From positions 1 through 46,451 of the forward strand of contig NZ_JAKVTW010000025.1 of NCBI RefSeq assembly GCF_022489065.1: a stretch of 46,451 nucleotides of DNA, written 5' to 3'. The translations under genes and the position numbers were made by a program. Under the pieces are notes generated by a model, which saw nothing but the letters and a program-made list of their open reading frames with translations, did no database searches and had not been told where the DNA came from. This DNA comes from Vreelandella neptunia. GTDB lineage: Bacteria > Pseudomonadota > Gammaproteobacteria > Pseudomonadales > Halomonadaceae. Positions 1 to 8,596 of this stretch are shown piece after piece. Each line of letters starts with the position of its first letter. Position 1 is the first letter of the stretch.

Positions 1-581
1 ATCTATTTCTCGCCCCGACCATTTCCTATTTATGGGACTGGCTCGATATCGATGATGAAGACAATATTGTCACTTACCAGTCACTTCCTGTACGCGGGGC
101 ATCTCTCTATTATCACTCGGTCAGTACCGTGCAAAAAAATCTCGAAGCCGCACGCTTTAATAAACCTGTCCTGATGACGATGAGTCAACATGATAGCGTC
201 CTTGACCCCAACGCGACGCTCACTGCCTTTCAAAACCGCTTTCCCAACTTACAATCGCGCTTCATCTGGTATGGCGATCCACCACAGCACCGTGAAGATC
301 CCCGCGTCACCGTCCTTACCAGCCACCTTCCCGATCGGCGAATCAGCAACTTTTCCCACATGAATGTGCTGTTTGCGCCCGAGAATACCTATTACGGTCA
401 AGCGGGTAGCTACCTCATGCTGGAAAACGGCCAGGACGGTCTCTCCCCTCCCGATGACCAAGGCACTCTGTGGTTCGGCGCATGGGGCCAGAGCGAAGCA
501 GAAAAATACCACGCCCGTCTGACTTGGAACCCCTATTTTCTCGAACTTCTCGCCAATATCCGCGCAGTTACAGACGGCTAA
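1..581 (+). CDS. alpha/beta hydrolase, C-terminal part (cut by window start)
   Basis: The reading frame is open from the first bases of the window (frame starting at base 3) to a TAA at 581, so the gene begins upstream of the window and only about 192 C-terminal residues are visible. The segment has the layout of the end of an alpha/beta-hydrolase fold: a strand-turn with an acidic residue (MTMSQHDSVLDP, candidate catalytic Asp) and later a histidine in a NFSHMNVLF context (candidate catalytic His). The nucleophile elbow would be outside the window. The family (serine aminopeptidase S33 / lysophospholipase-like) is inferred from these motifs; the substrate cannot be told. A GTG at 129 is only an internal codon. 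The next gene follows after 44 bases. Confidence 0.7.
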   Translation, partial: LFLAPTISYLWDWLDIDDEDNIVTYQSLPVRGASLYYHSVSTVQKNLEAARFNKPVLMTMSQHDSVLDPNATLTAFQNRFPNLQSRFIWYGDPPQHREDPRVTVLTSHLPDRRISNFSHMNVLFAPENTYYGQAGSYLMLENGQDGLSPPDDQGTLWFGAWGQSEAEKYHARLTWNPYFLELLANIRAVTDG

Positions 582-625
582 CCAGCGAAAACATCTGACT
601 GATTAAGAATAAAAAGGGTAACGAC

Positions 626-1006
626 ATGCTTGTCACTAAGCCTTCACAGCTAAAGTTCTTTTTACTAGCGCTCTGCGTGGAAGGGAAAACATTATTCACA
701 GACATTTGGCTGCCGGAAGCGCCTGGCAATCTAAGTTATTTACAGTACTTTGCTTTACGCATAACAATTTCTTTAATTGCTTTTTTGGCCTTACTTATAA
801 TGACAATTAATAATGAATCAGTTGAAATTATTATTGCCATCTTCAACGTTGAAGCTAGCACTCTAGCCTTTCTCTTTTCAAAAATTAAAACCAAAGGCAC
901 TACAGCTTGGCTGATAAGTTCTATTGAGGATGAGGTAATAGAATCCACCAATACCATAGGGTTGGCAGGTGTGGGGACTCTTGTAGTTATACATTTTTTG
1001 GCCTGA
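626..1006 (+). CDS. hypothetical small membrane protein
   Basis: 126 codons from an ATG preceded by AAGGG at about 8 bases spacing. I do not recognise the family. The protein has hydrophobic stretches near residues 10-18, 43-60 (ISLIAFLALLIM) and at the C-terminus (IGLAGVGTLVVIHFLA), consistent with two or three membrane passages. The DNA is clearly more AT-rich than the hydrolase before it and the regulator after it, so it may have been acquired separately. Another open frame lies on the opposite strand across most of it, but that frame has no ribosome site. The downstream 88 bases hold the promoter of the TetR gene. Confidence 0.45.
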   Translation: MLVTKPSQLKFFLLALCVEGKTLFTDIWLPEAPGNLSYLQYFALRITISLIAFLALLIMTINNESVEIIIAIFNVEASTLAFLFSKIKTKGTTAWLISSIEDEVIESTNTIGLAGVGTLVVIHFLA

Positions 1007-1059
1007 TCCATTCCTTAAATGTCATGTTGAAGGTCGGATGACGAACTGACCATTAACAA

Positions 1060-1088
1060 TTGACGGTGTAAAGTGATCGTTTTACACT
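1060..1088 (+). promoter_or_regulatory. promoter with palindromic operator in its spacer, upstream of tetR-MFS
   Basis: A near-consensus -35 (TTGACG, 1060-1065) is followed after exactly 17 bases by TACACT (1083-1088, -10). The spacer and -10 are covered by a palindrome GTGTAAA-8 nt-TTTACAC (1066-1087), the expected position for a repressor that blocks RNA polymerase. The start point predicted 7 bases after the -10 falls on the ATG at 1095, and no Shine-Dalgarno is visible between, so the mRNA may be leaderless. The binder is inferred to be the adjacent TetR protein. Confidence 0.65.
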
Positions 1089-1094
1089 GGCCAC

Positions 1095-1619
1095 ATGGAT
1101 ACCAAAACAAAGCTTATTTCGTCAGCAGAACACCTTTTCGACCGGCACGGCTTTACCGCCACCGGTATGGACAAGCTAACCCAGGCCGCTGGCATGTCAA
1201 GCCGCACGCTTTACAAACATGCTGGCAGCAAAACGGCGCTGATAAGCGATGTGCTCGCAGAACGGCACCGGCGCTTCCAGCGCTCCATCGAAGTAGACAC
1301 TGTTGCGGCACTGTTTGATGCGCTGGAAGCGTGGGTGCGGGTCGAAGGCTGCCGCGGGTGCCTTTTCCTGCGCGCGCAGGGTGAAACCGGCGGCGATACG
1401 CCGGAAATTGCCGACGCTGTGCGGACACATAAGGCGGCTCTCTATGAAAAAATTCAGGAAATCGTCAGCCTAGAGACCGGTGGCCGTCATCCGGAACTAG
1501 CCGAACAGGTTCTGGTTCTTTTCGAGGGCGCAACGGCGACGGCTATCTACCGTGGTGTGGACGCCATCGTGTCGGCACGCGCTGCGGCATTAACCCTTAT
1601 CCATCAGGCTCGCGCATGA
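1095..1619 (+). CDS. TetR/AcrR family transcriptional regulator
   Basis: 174 residues, the usual length for a TetR repressor. Residues 5-50 form the N-terminal helix-turn-helix domain, with the typical pattern AEHLFDRHGFTATGMDKL followed by AAGMSSRTLYKHAGSKTAL. The rest would be the helical ligand-binding and dimerisation domain. Its last codons overlap the start of the MFS exporter by four bases (ATGA), so the two are translationally coupled and the regulator very probably controls its own operon. A palindrome sits in the promoter directly upstream. The ligand is unknown. The start at 1095 is the first ATG after the promoter; there is no clear ribosome site, consistent with a leaderless transcript. 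Confidence 0.88.
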   Translation: MDTKTKLISSAEHLFDRHGFTATGMDKLTQAAGMSSRTLYKHAGSKTALISDVLAERHRRFQRSIEVDTVAALFDALEAWVRVEGCRGCLFLRAQGETGGDTPEIADAVRTHKAALYEKIQEIVSLETGGRHPELAEQVLVLFEGATATAIYRGVDAIVSARAAALTLIHQARA

Positions 1620-2812
1620 GCCCCAGCCTTTATTTGGGCGCCACCGGCTTTGGCCTAATCGCCGTCTGCTACGGCTTTGCTCGCTTCGCCTTTGGGCTAT
1701 TCCTGCCCCAGATAGACGCTGACCTTTCCCTATCATCTACCCTCAATGGTTTGATATCCGGCGGCGCTTTTCTGGGCTATTGCGTGGCCATCGTGCTATC
1801 GGCGTATCTAACCGAACGCATCGGCGCCCGCGCCGTTGCTGTAGCGGCGGCCCTTGTCGCGGCGGTAGGCATGGTGGGCATCGCAGTGGCGCCTTCTCCC
1901 CTGTTGCTCGCTATGGCGGTCATGCTGGCAGGGTCAAGTACCGGTCTTGCATCCCCACCCATGGCCGCAGCGGTAGCCGTCATCGTCCGGCCTGATCGAC
2001 AAGGCGCCACTAACACAATCATCAATGCCGGCACGGGTGCGGGCGTGGTGCTGTCAGGGCCAGTGGCATTATTGATGGGCGGCCAATGGCGGTTGGCCTT
2101 TGCCACCTTTGCCGCATGCGCTTTTTTAATGGCGATAGCAGCCGCCCTCTGTGTCCCAAGCAGTACCAAAAGCAGAACCCAAAGCACATCGAAAAGTGCG
2201 CACAATTTTCCACCGCTCACGAGTACGCTCAGGCGTCTTATCATTGCTTCTTTTCTAATGGGCGCCTCGAGTACGGCTCTTTGGTCGTTTGGCAGCCAGC
2301 TTGTTTCGCTACGTCTTGGCTGGAGCAGCACGGGCGCCGGACTTCTTTGGATCGCAATAGGGGCCGCAGGCATTGCTGGAGTATTTGCGGGATCTTTGAT
2401 AACAAGGTTTGGGGTTGACCGCATGCATTGGATATTCCTGGGAGCACTAGCGGCAGGCATTGCCTTGGTTGGATTCGAGAGCACCACACCAGTATTGACA
2501 TTAAGCGGGGGTATTCTCTTTGGTGTTGCCTATATCATGCTCACCGGTGTCTATCTGGTGTGGGGAGTCTCTGCCCTGCCCGACCGGCCAGCAACGGGTC
2601 TGATGATTGGCTTTTTAACCATCGCTATCGGCCAGACCGTAGGTGCGCCAATATTCGGGCTGCTGATGGATCAGTTGAGCATTGATTACGCCGTGATCAT
2701 CTTCGCGTGCCTCGCGTTTACAGCCGGATTGGCGAAAGCGGGAAACGCGCAGCGCGATCCTTGCTATAACCGCCAGGCGCGGTTAGCCGTCAGTAGAAAT
2801 AGCGAAAGATGA
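1616..2812 (+). CDS. MFS transporter, YbfB/YjiJ-like
   Basis: 398 residues with about twelve hydrophobic segments and the N-terminal signature of the YbfB/YjiJ-type major facilitator proteins (CYGFARFAFGLFLPQI, then a loop with ERIGARAV). It sits in the inner membrane and probably exports a small molecule; the substrate is unknown. It starts inside the stop codon of the TetR gene (ATGA), so it is the regulated partner in a two-gene operon. The C-terminal 25 residues or so (from about GNAQRDPC) are polar and look like an unusual tail, possibly an extension through loss of the ancestral stop. No rho-independent terminator is visible after it. Confidence 0.82.
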   Translation: MSPSLYLGATGFGLIAVCYGFARFAFGLFLPQIDADLSLSSTLNGLISGGAFLGYCVAIVLSAYLTERIGARAVAVAAALVAAVGMVGIAVAPSPLLLAMAVMLAGSSTGLASPPMAAAVAVIVRPDRQGATNTIINAGTGAGVVLSGPVALLMGGQWRLAFATFAACAFLMAIAAALCVPSSTKSRTQSTSKSAHNFPPLTSTLRRLIIASFLMGASSTALWSFGSQLVSLRLGWSSTGAGLLWIAIGAAGIAGVFAGSLITRFGVDRMHWIFLGALAAGIALVGFESTTPVLTLSGGILFGVAYIMLTGVYLVWGVSALPDRPATGLMIGFLTIAIGQTVGAPIFGLLMDQLSIDYAVIIFACLAFTAGLAKAGNAQRDPCYNRQARLAVSRNSER

Positions 2813-2916
2813 CAGAAAATTTAAGCGTCGATTGAAAAACCTAAAGACTGACTGGTGGGCCTAGCACTGCCAGACCCACCCGCATTACTGGCGATATCAA
2901 AACACGCCAGTTTCGT

Positions 2917-3093
2917 TTACCGATTTATGACAGGTATATCGGACAGGGAAAAGTTCCTTACACCACTGTCTAGCCCTGCAGCTGTCGACGCAGGATAAGT
3001 AATTCTGTTGTCTTCACCCGCGCCTTTCTCTGCGAGCGCTACACCTGAAATAAGCACTAATCCAATGATTAATGCCACCCTAAACAATTTCAT
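2917..3093 (-). CDS. small exported protein (58 aa) with signal peptide
   Basis: A 58-codon gene read on the minus strand from ATG at 3093 to TAA at 2917. A strong ribosome site (AAGGAG, 7 bases upstream) precedes the start. Residues 1-21 are a textbook Sec signal peptide: basic start (MKLFR), hydrophobic core, and a VALA cleavage site before EKGAGED. The mature part would be only about 37 residues, without cysteines, ending PVINR. I do not recognise the family. It lies in the otherwise empty 700 bases between the MFS gene and the DUF2231 gene and points toward the MFS gene. The combination of ribosome site plus signal peptide makes chance unlikely. Confidence 0.6.
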   Translation of the reverse strand: MKLFRVALIIGLVLISGVALAEKGAGEDNRITYPASTAAGLDSGVRNFSLSDIPVINR

Positions 3094-3514
3094 GATTTAC
3101 TCCTTATGCTTAGCGAGTTGTTTAACTTTTTAGGCTTAAAGTTACCCATGGCACCGAAGCCATGGCTGACGACATCTCGAGTTTTCTATCTGTCATTTAA
3201 TCACCTCTTCTACAACAGCCCGATTGGCAATATCCCTCATCAACCTCTACATAATGAGATCAAAATGGCAGAGGCGGAATGCAGAATTCTGGCTATTTAT
3301 TGCCTAATCCGGTCAATAAATTTAGTTTCAAATAGCTATCAATATTGAAGGAAAACGATAGAAGACCTTCTCTCTCAAGTCTCTTTGGGCAATACCCCGA
3401 CCATCAACTATACTCCGCCCTAACGAACATGATGTCGTTGTCTGGGATGCTTGGCCGCATGGGTCGTGCCAGCCTCAGTAAATCAATCAGCTCGATCAGC
3501 ATAAGGAGTTTGCC
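3094..3514. other. intergenic stretch without a recognisable gene
   Basis: About 420 bases between the small exported protein and the DUF2231 gene, presumably holding both divergent promoters. An 80-codon plus-strand frame (3106-3348) has no ribosome site and reads like random coding, so I do not call it. I see no terminator or repeat. Confidence 0.5.
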
Positions 3515-3943
3515 GTGACAGCCACTGTCGAACGCACTGTTCGAAGCGGAATTCATCCGCTTCATGCAGTACTGCTTGCAGGGACTATTCCTCTCTTTCT
3601 GGGTGCCGCGTTAAGCGATTACCTCTACTCAACTAGCTACCATATCCAGTGGAGCACATTCGCTTCCTGGCTAATTGCGGGTGGCCTTGTGTTTACCGGC
3701 TTTGCGCTATTAGCGGCGATTATTGGCCTGTTTCGTGCCGCTGGGCGCCGTGGCCGCTCTCTGTTCTACCTTTTTCTGCTGCTTGTTACCTGGGTGGTTG
3801 GCTTTATCAATGAGCTGGTTCATGCCCGTGATGCTTGGGCGATGATGCCCACTGGCTTTGTTCTTTCGATAGTCGTTACCGTACTGGCTTGCGCGGCCAC
3901 CTGGATCGGTTTTTCTCTTCGCAGCGCAGGAGGTAAGCCATGA
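3515..3943 (+). CDS. DUF2231 family membrane protein
   Basis: 142 residues starting at a GTG preceded by AAGGAG six bases upstream. It has four hydrophobic segments (about residues 17-33, 47-70, 82-98, 110-132) and begins with the HPLHAVLLAGTIPLFLGA pattern usual for DUF2231 inner-membrane proteins. The function is not established for the family; some members are heme-binding or sit next to periplasmic oxidoreductases. Here it overlaps the following PQQ dehydrogenase gene by four bases (ATGA), which suggests that the two work together, for example as a membrane anchor or an electron path for the periplasmic dehydrogenase. That role is inference. Confidence 0.75.
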   Translation: MTATVERTVRSGIHPLHAVLLAGTIPLFLGAALSDYLYSTSYHIQWSTFASWLIAGGLVFTGFALLAAIIGLFRAAGRRGRSLFYLFLLLVTWVVGFINELVHARDAWAMMPTGFVLSIVVTVLACAATWIGFSLRSAGGKP

Positions 3944-5229
3944 AGGTTTCCTGCATTCGTTACATTTCCCCCCTTGCAGTGCTACTAATCGCAAGTAGCG
4001 CCAGCGCTCAGCAGTATGGTGCGACCCCAGCACTGCCAGAACCACAGCGCGGACTGTTGCCAAACATGGCCGTGCCTGAGAAAGCAGAATGGGGCAACCA
4101 GCAGCCCATCGTGCCCGAAGGTTATACGATCACGGCTATCGCTAATGACCTAAAAGTTCCCCGTCAGACCTTGGTACTACCGAATGGGGACATTCTTGTG
4201 GCCGAGGGTAAAGGCGGCGGTAACGCACCGAAATCGCGTCCCAAGGATTTCATTGCTGGGTTGATTCAGGCACAGGGCACGACCTCGGTCGAAAGCGGTA
4301 ACCGCTTGACCTTGCTGCGCGATGAAAATGGCGATGGCAACTACGAACAGTCGGTCTTTGCTGAAGATCTCAATGCGCCTTATGGGCTTGCTCTAGTGGA
4401 TGACAACCTCTATGTCGCTAATCAAGATGCCTTGGTTCGTTTCGATTATGAGGAAGGGCAAACCGAGGCCAATGGGCCGCCAGAGCTAGTAACGCTACTG
4501 CCATCTGCCATCAACCACCACTGGACCAAATCACTTACCGCGAGCACGAACGGGCGTTTTCTGTATGTCGGCATTGGCTCCAATAGCAATATCACCGAAC
4601 GCGGTATGGAGGCAGAAGTTGATCGCGCCGAAATTTGGGAGATCAACGCGCGAACGGGTGCCCATCGAGCCTATGCTACCGGCGTGCGTAATCCCACGGC
4701 ACTGACTATTCAGCCAGAGACCAATCAGCTTTGGGCAGTGGCGAACGAGCGCGATGAACTCGGCCCAGACCTGGTTCCCGACTACCTCACCTCTATTCAG
4801 GAAGGCGGCTTCTATGGCTGGCCGTATAGTTATTGGGGGCAGAATGTAGATACACGCGTTCAACCACAGGATCCCCAAAAAGTGGAATCTGCGATTGCGC
4901 CTGATTACAGCCTGGGCTCGCATGTGGCGCCGCTTGGCGTAGCTTTCTCAATCCCCGAAATGGGTGATGAGTTCGCTGAGGGTGTGTTTATCGGCGAACA
5001 CGGTAGTTGGAACCGCGCCGACCCCGTTGGCTATAAGGTCGTGTTTGTGCCCTTCAGCAACGGAGAACCCGATGGCGATCCCATTGACTTCGTTTCCGGG
5101 TTTCTGACGGAAGATGGTCAAACCCGCGGTCGTCCGGTCGGCGTCACCATCGACCCCGAAGGCGCTCTTATCATCGCTGATGATCTGACGAACGCCGTAT
5201 GGCGTGTCACCTATGACGGTGACGAATAA
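3940..5229 (+). CDS. PQQ-dependent sugar dehydrogenase (sorbosone dehydrogenase family)
   Basis: 429 residues with an N-terminal signal peptide (hydrophobic LAVLLIASSASA, cleavage near AQQYG), so the enzyme is periplasmic. The body is a six-bladed beta-propeller of the soluble glucose/sorbosone dehydrogenase type: VPEGYTITAIANDLKVPRQTLVLPNGDILVAE at the start of the domain, DENGDG (calcium-site-like loop), a histidine pair in AINHHWTKS, GVRNPTAL, and GEHGSWNR. The family oxidises aldoses or their derivatives with bound PQQ; the real substrate is unknown. It is coupled to the DUF2231 gene and ends before a strong terminator. No PQQ biosynthesis genes are in the window, so the cofactor must come from elsewhere. 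Confidence 0.85.
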   Translation: MKVSCIRYISPLAVLLIASSASAQQYGATPALPEPQRGLLPNMAVPEKAEWGNQQPIVPEGYTITAIANDLKVPRQTLVLPNGDILVAEGKGGGNAPKSRPKDFIAGLIQAQGTTSVESGNRLTLLRDENGDGNYEQSVFAEDLNAPYGLALVDDNLYVANQDALVRFDYEEGQTEANGPPELVTLLPSAINHHWTKSLTASTNGRFLYVGIGSNSNITERGMEAEVDRAEIWEINARTGAHRAYATGVRNPTALTIQPETNQLWAVANERDELGPDLVPDYLTSIQEGGFYGWPYSYWGQNVDTRVQPQDPQKVESAIAPDYSLGSHVAPLGVAFSIPEMGDEFAEGVFIGEHGSWNRADPVGYKVVFVPFSNGEPDGDPIDFVSGFLTEDGQTRGRPVGVTIDPEGALIIADDLTNAVWRVTYDGDE

Positions 5230-5253
5230 GACGCTTAAATTAATAGCGTGAAG

Positions 5254-5284
5254 AAGGCGGCAGCCGCTTAGGCTGCCGCCTTTT
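5254..5284 (+). terminator. rho-independent terminator
   Basis: A perfect 12-bp stem, AAGGCGGCAGCC (5254-5265) with GGCTGCCGCCTT (5271-5282), a five-base loop and a short T run. It ends the DUF2231-PQQ dehydrogenase operon. Confidence 0.9.
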
Positions 5285-5309
5285 CCGTTTGCTATAAAAA
5301 GGACCTTAT

Positions 5310-5855
5310 ATGATCCAGTCACTTGAAGAGCTTGAGGCCATTAAACAATCGTGCCGCTCGATGGTTACGAAGAGCTCGGGCCTTTCCGCGGGCACCGCCA
5401 TCATTCCCATCCCAGGCGTGAACATTGGGTCGGATGTCGCCATATTGCTGCGGTTAATTCCCAAGATTAACGAAAAATTTGGCTTATCGCCTGAACAGAT
5501 CGAGAGTCTGGATGCAGAGACCCGGCTATTTGTAATGAGCTCTATCTCAACGACCGGCAGCAAGATGGCTGGCAAATATATCACCCGTAAATTGATCACG
5601 GTGATGTTAAAAAAGATGGCTGGCAGGATCTCGGCCAAAAGTGCGTCGACATATGTGCCCTTCCTGGGTAGCGCTATTGCGGGCGGCATCAGCTTTGCCA
5701 CCATGAAGTACATGGGCAACAGCCATATCGACGACTGTTACGAGATAGTCCTGGCAACGCTGGAAAACGAGCAACTGGAGCCCTTGGCCTTGATAGCGCC
5801 AGCCCCAGAACCGGTGCCGCCCCTAACAGCCGATATTTCCAGCAAAGCTGAATAA
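5310..5855 (+). CDS. DUF697-like membrane-associated protein
   Basis: 181 residues from an ATG with AAGGA upstream (AAAAAGGACCTTAT). Residues 22-60 match the pattern of DUF697/YcjF-like domains: a small-residue helix (SGLSAGTAIIPIPGVNIGSD) followed by an amphipathic helix and NEKFGLSPEQI. A second hydrophobic region (PFLGSAIAGGISFATM) lies near residues 113-130. The last 25 residues are proline-rich and acidic. The biochemical role of this domain is not established; it is often membrane-associated and near GTPases or stress genes. It stands alone between two terminators. The alternative is an EcsC-like family member. Confidence 0.6.
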   Translation: MIQSLEELEAIKQSCRSMVTKSSGLSAGTAIIPIPGVNIGSDVAILLRLIPKINEKFGLSPEQIESLDAETRLFVMSSISTTGSKMAGKYITRKLITVMLKKMAGRISAKSASTYVPFLGSAIAGGISFATMKYMGNSHIDDCYEIVLATLENEQLEPLALIAPAPEPVPPLTADISSKAE

Positions 5856-5934
5856 CGATCTTTCTAATGGGGCTCCGCTGTTAGGCGATGATATGCTCTA
5901 GCTGATTGATTAACGATGACATCAGGAGAACTGA

Positions 5935-6231
5935 ATGCCCGCTTATGTCGTACTGACCCGCGAACACACCCACGATGCCCAGGAGATGGAGCGCTACGGC
6001 GAGAAGGCGAAAGCCGCTCGTGAAGGCCACGACCCGCAGCCGCTCGCCTTCTACGGTGATTTTGAAGTGCTGGAAGGCAGCGCTATGGAAGGAGCCGTGA
6101 TTCTGCGCTTCCCCGATATGGCCGCTGCACGCGCCTGGTATGAAAGCCCCGCCTACCAGGAAGCTCGCAAGCACCGCTTCCAGGGTGCCGACTACCGCGT
6201 CTTTATCGTTGACGGTGTTCAAGAAGCGTAA
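5935..6231 (+). CDS. DUF1330 domain protein
   Basis: 98 residues, the normal length for DUF1330 proteins, which fold as a dimeric alpha/beta barrel. The start ATG follows an AGGAG ribosome site (CAGGAGAACTGA). Recognisable family features are the YVVLTREHTHDAQEMERYGEKA opening, FYGDFEVLEG in the middle, and the FPDMAAARAWYESPAYQEARKHR segment near the end. The biochemical function is unknown. It is monocistronic and converges on the TonB receptor gene across a bidirectional terminator. Confidence 0.85.
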   Translation: MPAYVVLTREHTHDAQEMERYGEKAKAAREGHDPQPLAFYGDFEVLEGSAMEGAVILRFPDMAAARAWYESPAYQEARKHRFQGADYRVFIVDGVQEA

Positions 6232-6238
6232 AGCGCAA

Positions 6239-6266
6239 AAACCCCCGCCTTTAAAAGCGGGGGTTT
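6239..6266. terminator. bidirectional rho-independent terminator
   Basis: Stem AAACCCCCGC (6239-6248) with GCGGGGGTTT (6257-6266) and an eight-base loop, A-rich on the left and T-rich on the right. It can serve both the DUF1330 gene and the convergent receptor gene. Confidence 0.85.
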
Positions 6267-6342
6267 GCGTTAGCTGCCTAGATGGCCCAATACATCGGCT
6301 AGTCTCCCCGACCAGTACCGCCTAGAAATGGGCGATAGGGCA

Positions 6343-8469
6343 TCACCAGCGATAGCTTACTTTAGCGCTGATTTCGCGCCCCGGATTATAGTAGTCGGCC
6401 GTGCCGGAACCGACCACGTGCTGCTCGTCGAGTAAGTTGCTGACGTTGACGGCCAGATAGGCGTCTTGGGTGAGCTGGTAGCTGAAAGCCGCATCGAAGA
6501 GCGTTGCTGCATCGCTTTTGGACGTATTGGCGGTATCAAAGTAGTAAGAACCGACATAGCGGGCGCCAAGGCCAACACTCATATCCTGACTTGGCAAGGT
6601 ATAGTAGCCCCACAACGACGCCGTATGTTTGGGTGCCGCGGTAAACTCGTTACCTTCTCTGGCGGCGTTACTGTCGCGCACCACCTCCGACTCCATATAC
6701 GAGTAGCCACCGGCCAAGCTCAGGTTGTCGGTCAGCTCGGCCTTGGCCTCAAGATCAAGGCCTCGTACACGGGACTCACCTACGGTTTCCCGTGCGATAA
6801 CACCATTGTCCTGTACCACCGAGATCGTCACATCATCCCTGGTCAGGTCATAGATGGCTGCCGAGAACAGTGCATTCGTTCCAAAGGGGGCGTATTTCGC
6901 GCCAATTTCGTACTGTTCACCCCGTTCAGGCTTAACGCCAATCGTGGGCGGTGCAACCGACTCCACCATGCTGATATAGGTGGAAATTTCGTCGGTAACG
7001 CGATAGGTCAGCGCCCCGCGAACGGAGGTTTCCGAGTAGTCGTCAGACTCGGTGACGCCAGCCATGTTGGTGCTGGAGATATCCAGAGCGTCGTTGCGCA
7101 CGCCCGCGGTCACGATGAATCGATCATAGAAGGACAAGTTCTGGGTCAGGAAGACCGACTCGGTGGTGAAGTCCTGCTTGTTACTGCTGTAAACATTCAA
7201 GCTACTTGGGGCGCCGCTAAAGACGGGGTTCGCCAGATCGATTGGCTGGGCATCACCGTAGATGGAGCTGTCTTCGGTTGAGGCATCGCGGTACTCGACA
7301 CCCACCAACGTGCTGCTATCAACCTGATCAAAGCGGGCGTCGTATTGCAGGATAGCGTTGCCGATCAGCTCCTGAGCTTCGTTGTCGGTACCAAAGTAAT
7401 CGCGATCCACCACGCTACCAACTCGCGCCGCAGAGTCAGTGATATAGACGTAACCGAAGTCGTCGGTCAGGTCGCTGTAACGCAGGTTACCGCGCAATGT
7501 CAGCCCATTATTGAAATCATGAGTGAGCTGCCCGGTCAGGCTGGTACGCTCGACATCGTGATAATTAAAGCTAGGCTCACCAAAAAACTCGCTGCGATCA
7601 TACTCCCGGTCAAGCGGATAACCACCGCTGTTAGGGGTGTCGTCACGCTTCAAGTAATCGAAGATAACGCTCGCTGACGTGGCATCCGTTGGCTCCCAGG
7701 TCAGACCGCCCATCAAGAAACCGTTATTGTCTTTGGAGTGATCGTATTCGCGGTCGCTGTCTCTAATGGTGCCGGTGAAACGGTAGGCCACTGTCTCGTC
7801 AGCGTTCAGCGTGTCACCCACATCAATACCGGCCTCTTTTGCGTCAAATGAGCCGTAGGAGAGATAGCCCTCGCCAAACCGTTCAAAGCGTGGCCGTTTG
7901 CTGACAAAGTTAACCGAACCACCCGGATCTGCCGGACCAAACAGGGTGGAGTTGGCGCCACGCAACACCTCGACACGCTCGTAGGCGTAGGGTTCTTCAC
8001 GAACACCGCGCATTGAGCCTAACGTCAGCCCATCACGGTAGGTCGTTGCCTGGAACCCGCGAATTTTAAAGTAGTCGTTACGGTCATCGGTGCCGTAGTA
8101 ATCGGTGAGGACACCGGGTGTATATTGCAGCACTTCTTCAGTGGTAGAGGCGTTGCGCTGCTCGATCTCTTTCTCAGTAATGACCGACACGGAGGCGGGG
8201 GTATCGAGAATACTGGTGGCAACCTTACCACCCACCCACAGCTCCTGGGCAACGATCGAGTTGGCATCATCATCAGCGTAGGCTTGGGCGTTGACGATAA
8301 TGGGAGCAAGCCGATAGCCCTCACTATTGTCACTGCCATCGCCGGTTTCCTGTGCGTTCCCAATCATGGGAATGGTGACCAGCGTCGTGCCGCACAGAAT
8401 GGCAGTCGTGGTCTGCTGCCACCGTAAACGGCTAGTGTTACGCCGGACGGTGCCTTTGCTATCAGTCAT
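6343..8469 (-). CDS. TonB-dependent siderophore receptor
   Basis: 708 residues, the usual size for FhuA/FoxA/FpvA-type ferric-siderophore receptors of the outer membrane. After a long signal peptide (basic RRNTSRLRW, hydrophobic core, cleavage near GNA-QETG), the plug domain is visible: SVITEKEIEQRNASTTEEVLQYTPGV, then IRGFQATTYRDGL, RVEVLRGANSTLFGPADPGGSVNFVSK. The 22-stranded barrel follows and ends in an aromatic residue (KVSYRW), the outer-membrane signature. It is transcribed away from the siderophore ABC transporter, and the shared upstream region contains a Fur-box-like sequence. The receptor would pass ferric siderophore to the binding protein next door. Ligand identity, hydroxamate or other, cannot be decided here. 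Confidence 0.92.
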   Translation of the reverse strand: MTDSKGTVRRNTSRLRWQQTTTAILCGTTLVTIPMIGNAQETGDGSDNSEGYRLAPIIVNAQAYADDDANSIVAQELWVGGKVATSILDTPASVSVITEKEIEQRNASTTEEVLQYTPGVLTDYYGTDDRNDYFKIRGFQATTYRDGLTLGSMRGVREEPYAYERVEVLRGANSTLFGPADPGGSVNFVSKRPRFERFGEGYLSYGSFDAKEAGIDVGDTLNADETVAYRFTGTIRDSDREYDHSKDNNGFLMGGLTWEPTDATSASVIFDYLKRDDTPNSGGYPLDREYDRSEFFGEPSFNYHDVERTSLTGQLTHDFNNGLTLRGNLRYSDLTDDFGYVYITDSAARVGSVVDRDYFGTDNEAQELIGNAILQYDARFDQVDSSTLVGVEYRDASTEDSSIYGDAQPIDLANPVFSGAPSSLNVYSSNKQDFTTESVFLTQNLSFYDRFIVTAGVRNDALDISSTNMAGVTESDDYSETSVRGALTYRVTDEISTYISMVESVAPPTIGVKPERGEQYEIGAKYAPFGTNALFSAAIYDLTRDDVTISVVQDNGVIARETVGESRVRGLDLEAKAELTDNLSLAGGYSYMESEVVRDSNAAREGNEFTAAPKHTASLWGYYTLPSQDMSVGLGARYVGSYYFDTANTSKSDAATLFDAAFSYQLTQDAYLAVNVSNLLDEQHVVGSGTADYYNPGREISAKVSYRW

Positions 8470-8576
8470 GTTGAAGATCCCTTGAAATGATTAAACCGGC
8501 CTTGCTCGCCTTATGGTTTTCTTTTTGAAAAGCCGGGAGAGTATCCGAAGCTAGCATCACCGAGTCAATAGTGCTA

Positions 8577-8596
8577 ATGTCAATCATAATCATTTA
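8577..8596. promoter_or_regulatory. putative Fur box between receptor and ABC transporter
   Basis: On the minus strand the sequence reads TGATTATGATTGACA, close to the Fur 7-1-7 consensus TGATAATNATTATCA (11 of the 14 defined positions by eye). It lies in the 269-base divergent region that serves both sides of an iron-uptake locus, where Fur control is the rule. Binding is inferred. Confidence 0.6.

Noticed and set aside
1777..2487. 236-codon minus-strand frame
   Set aside because: Shadow of the MFS gene; alanine/proline-rich composition typical of an antisense frame of GC-rich coding DNA.
3106..3348. 80-codon plus-strand frame
   Set aside because: No ribosome site, no family features, and it opens inside the upstream region of the small exported protein.
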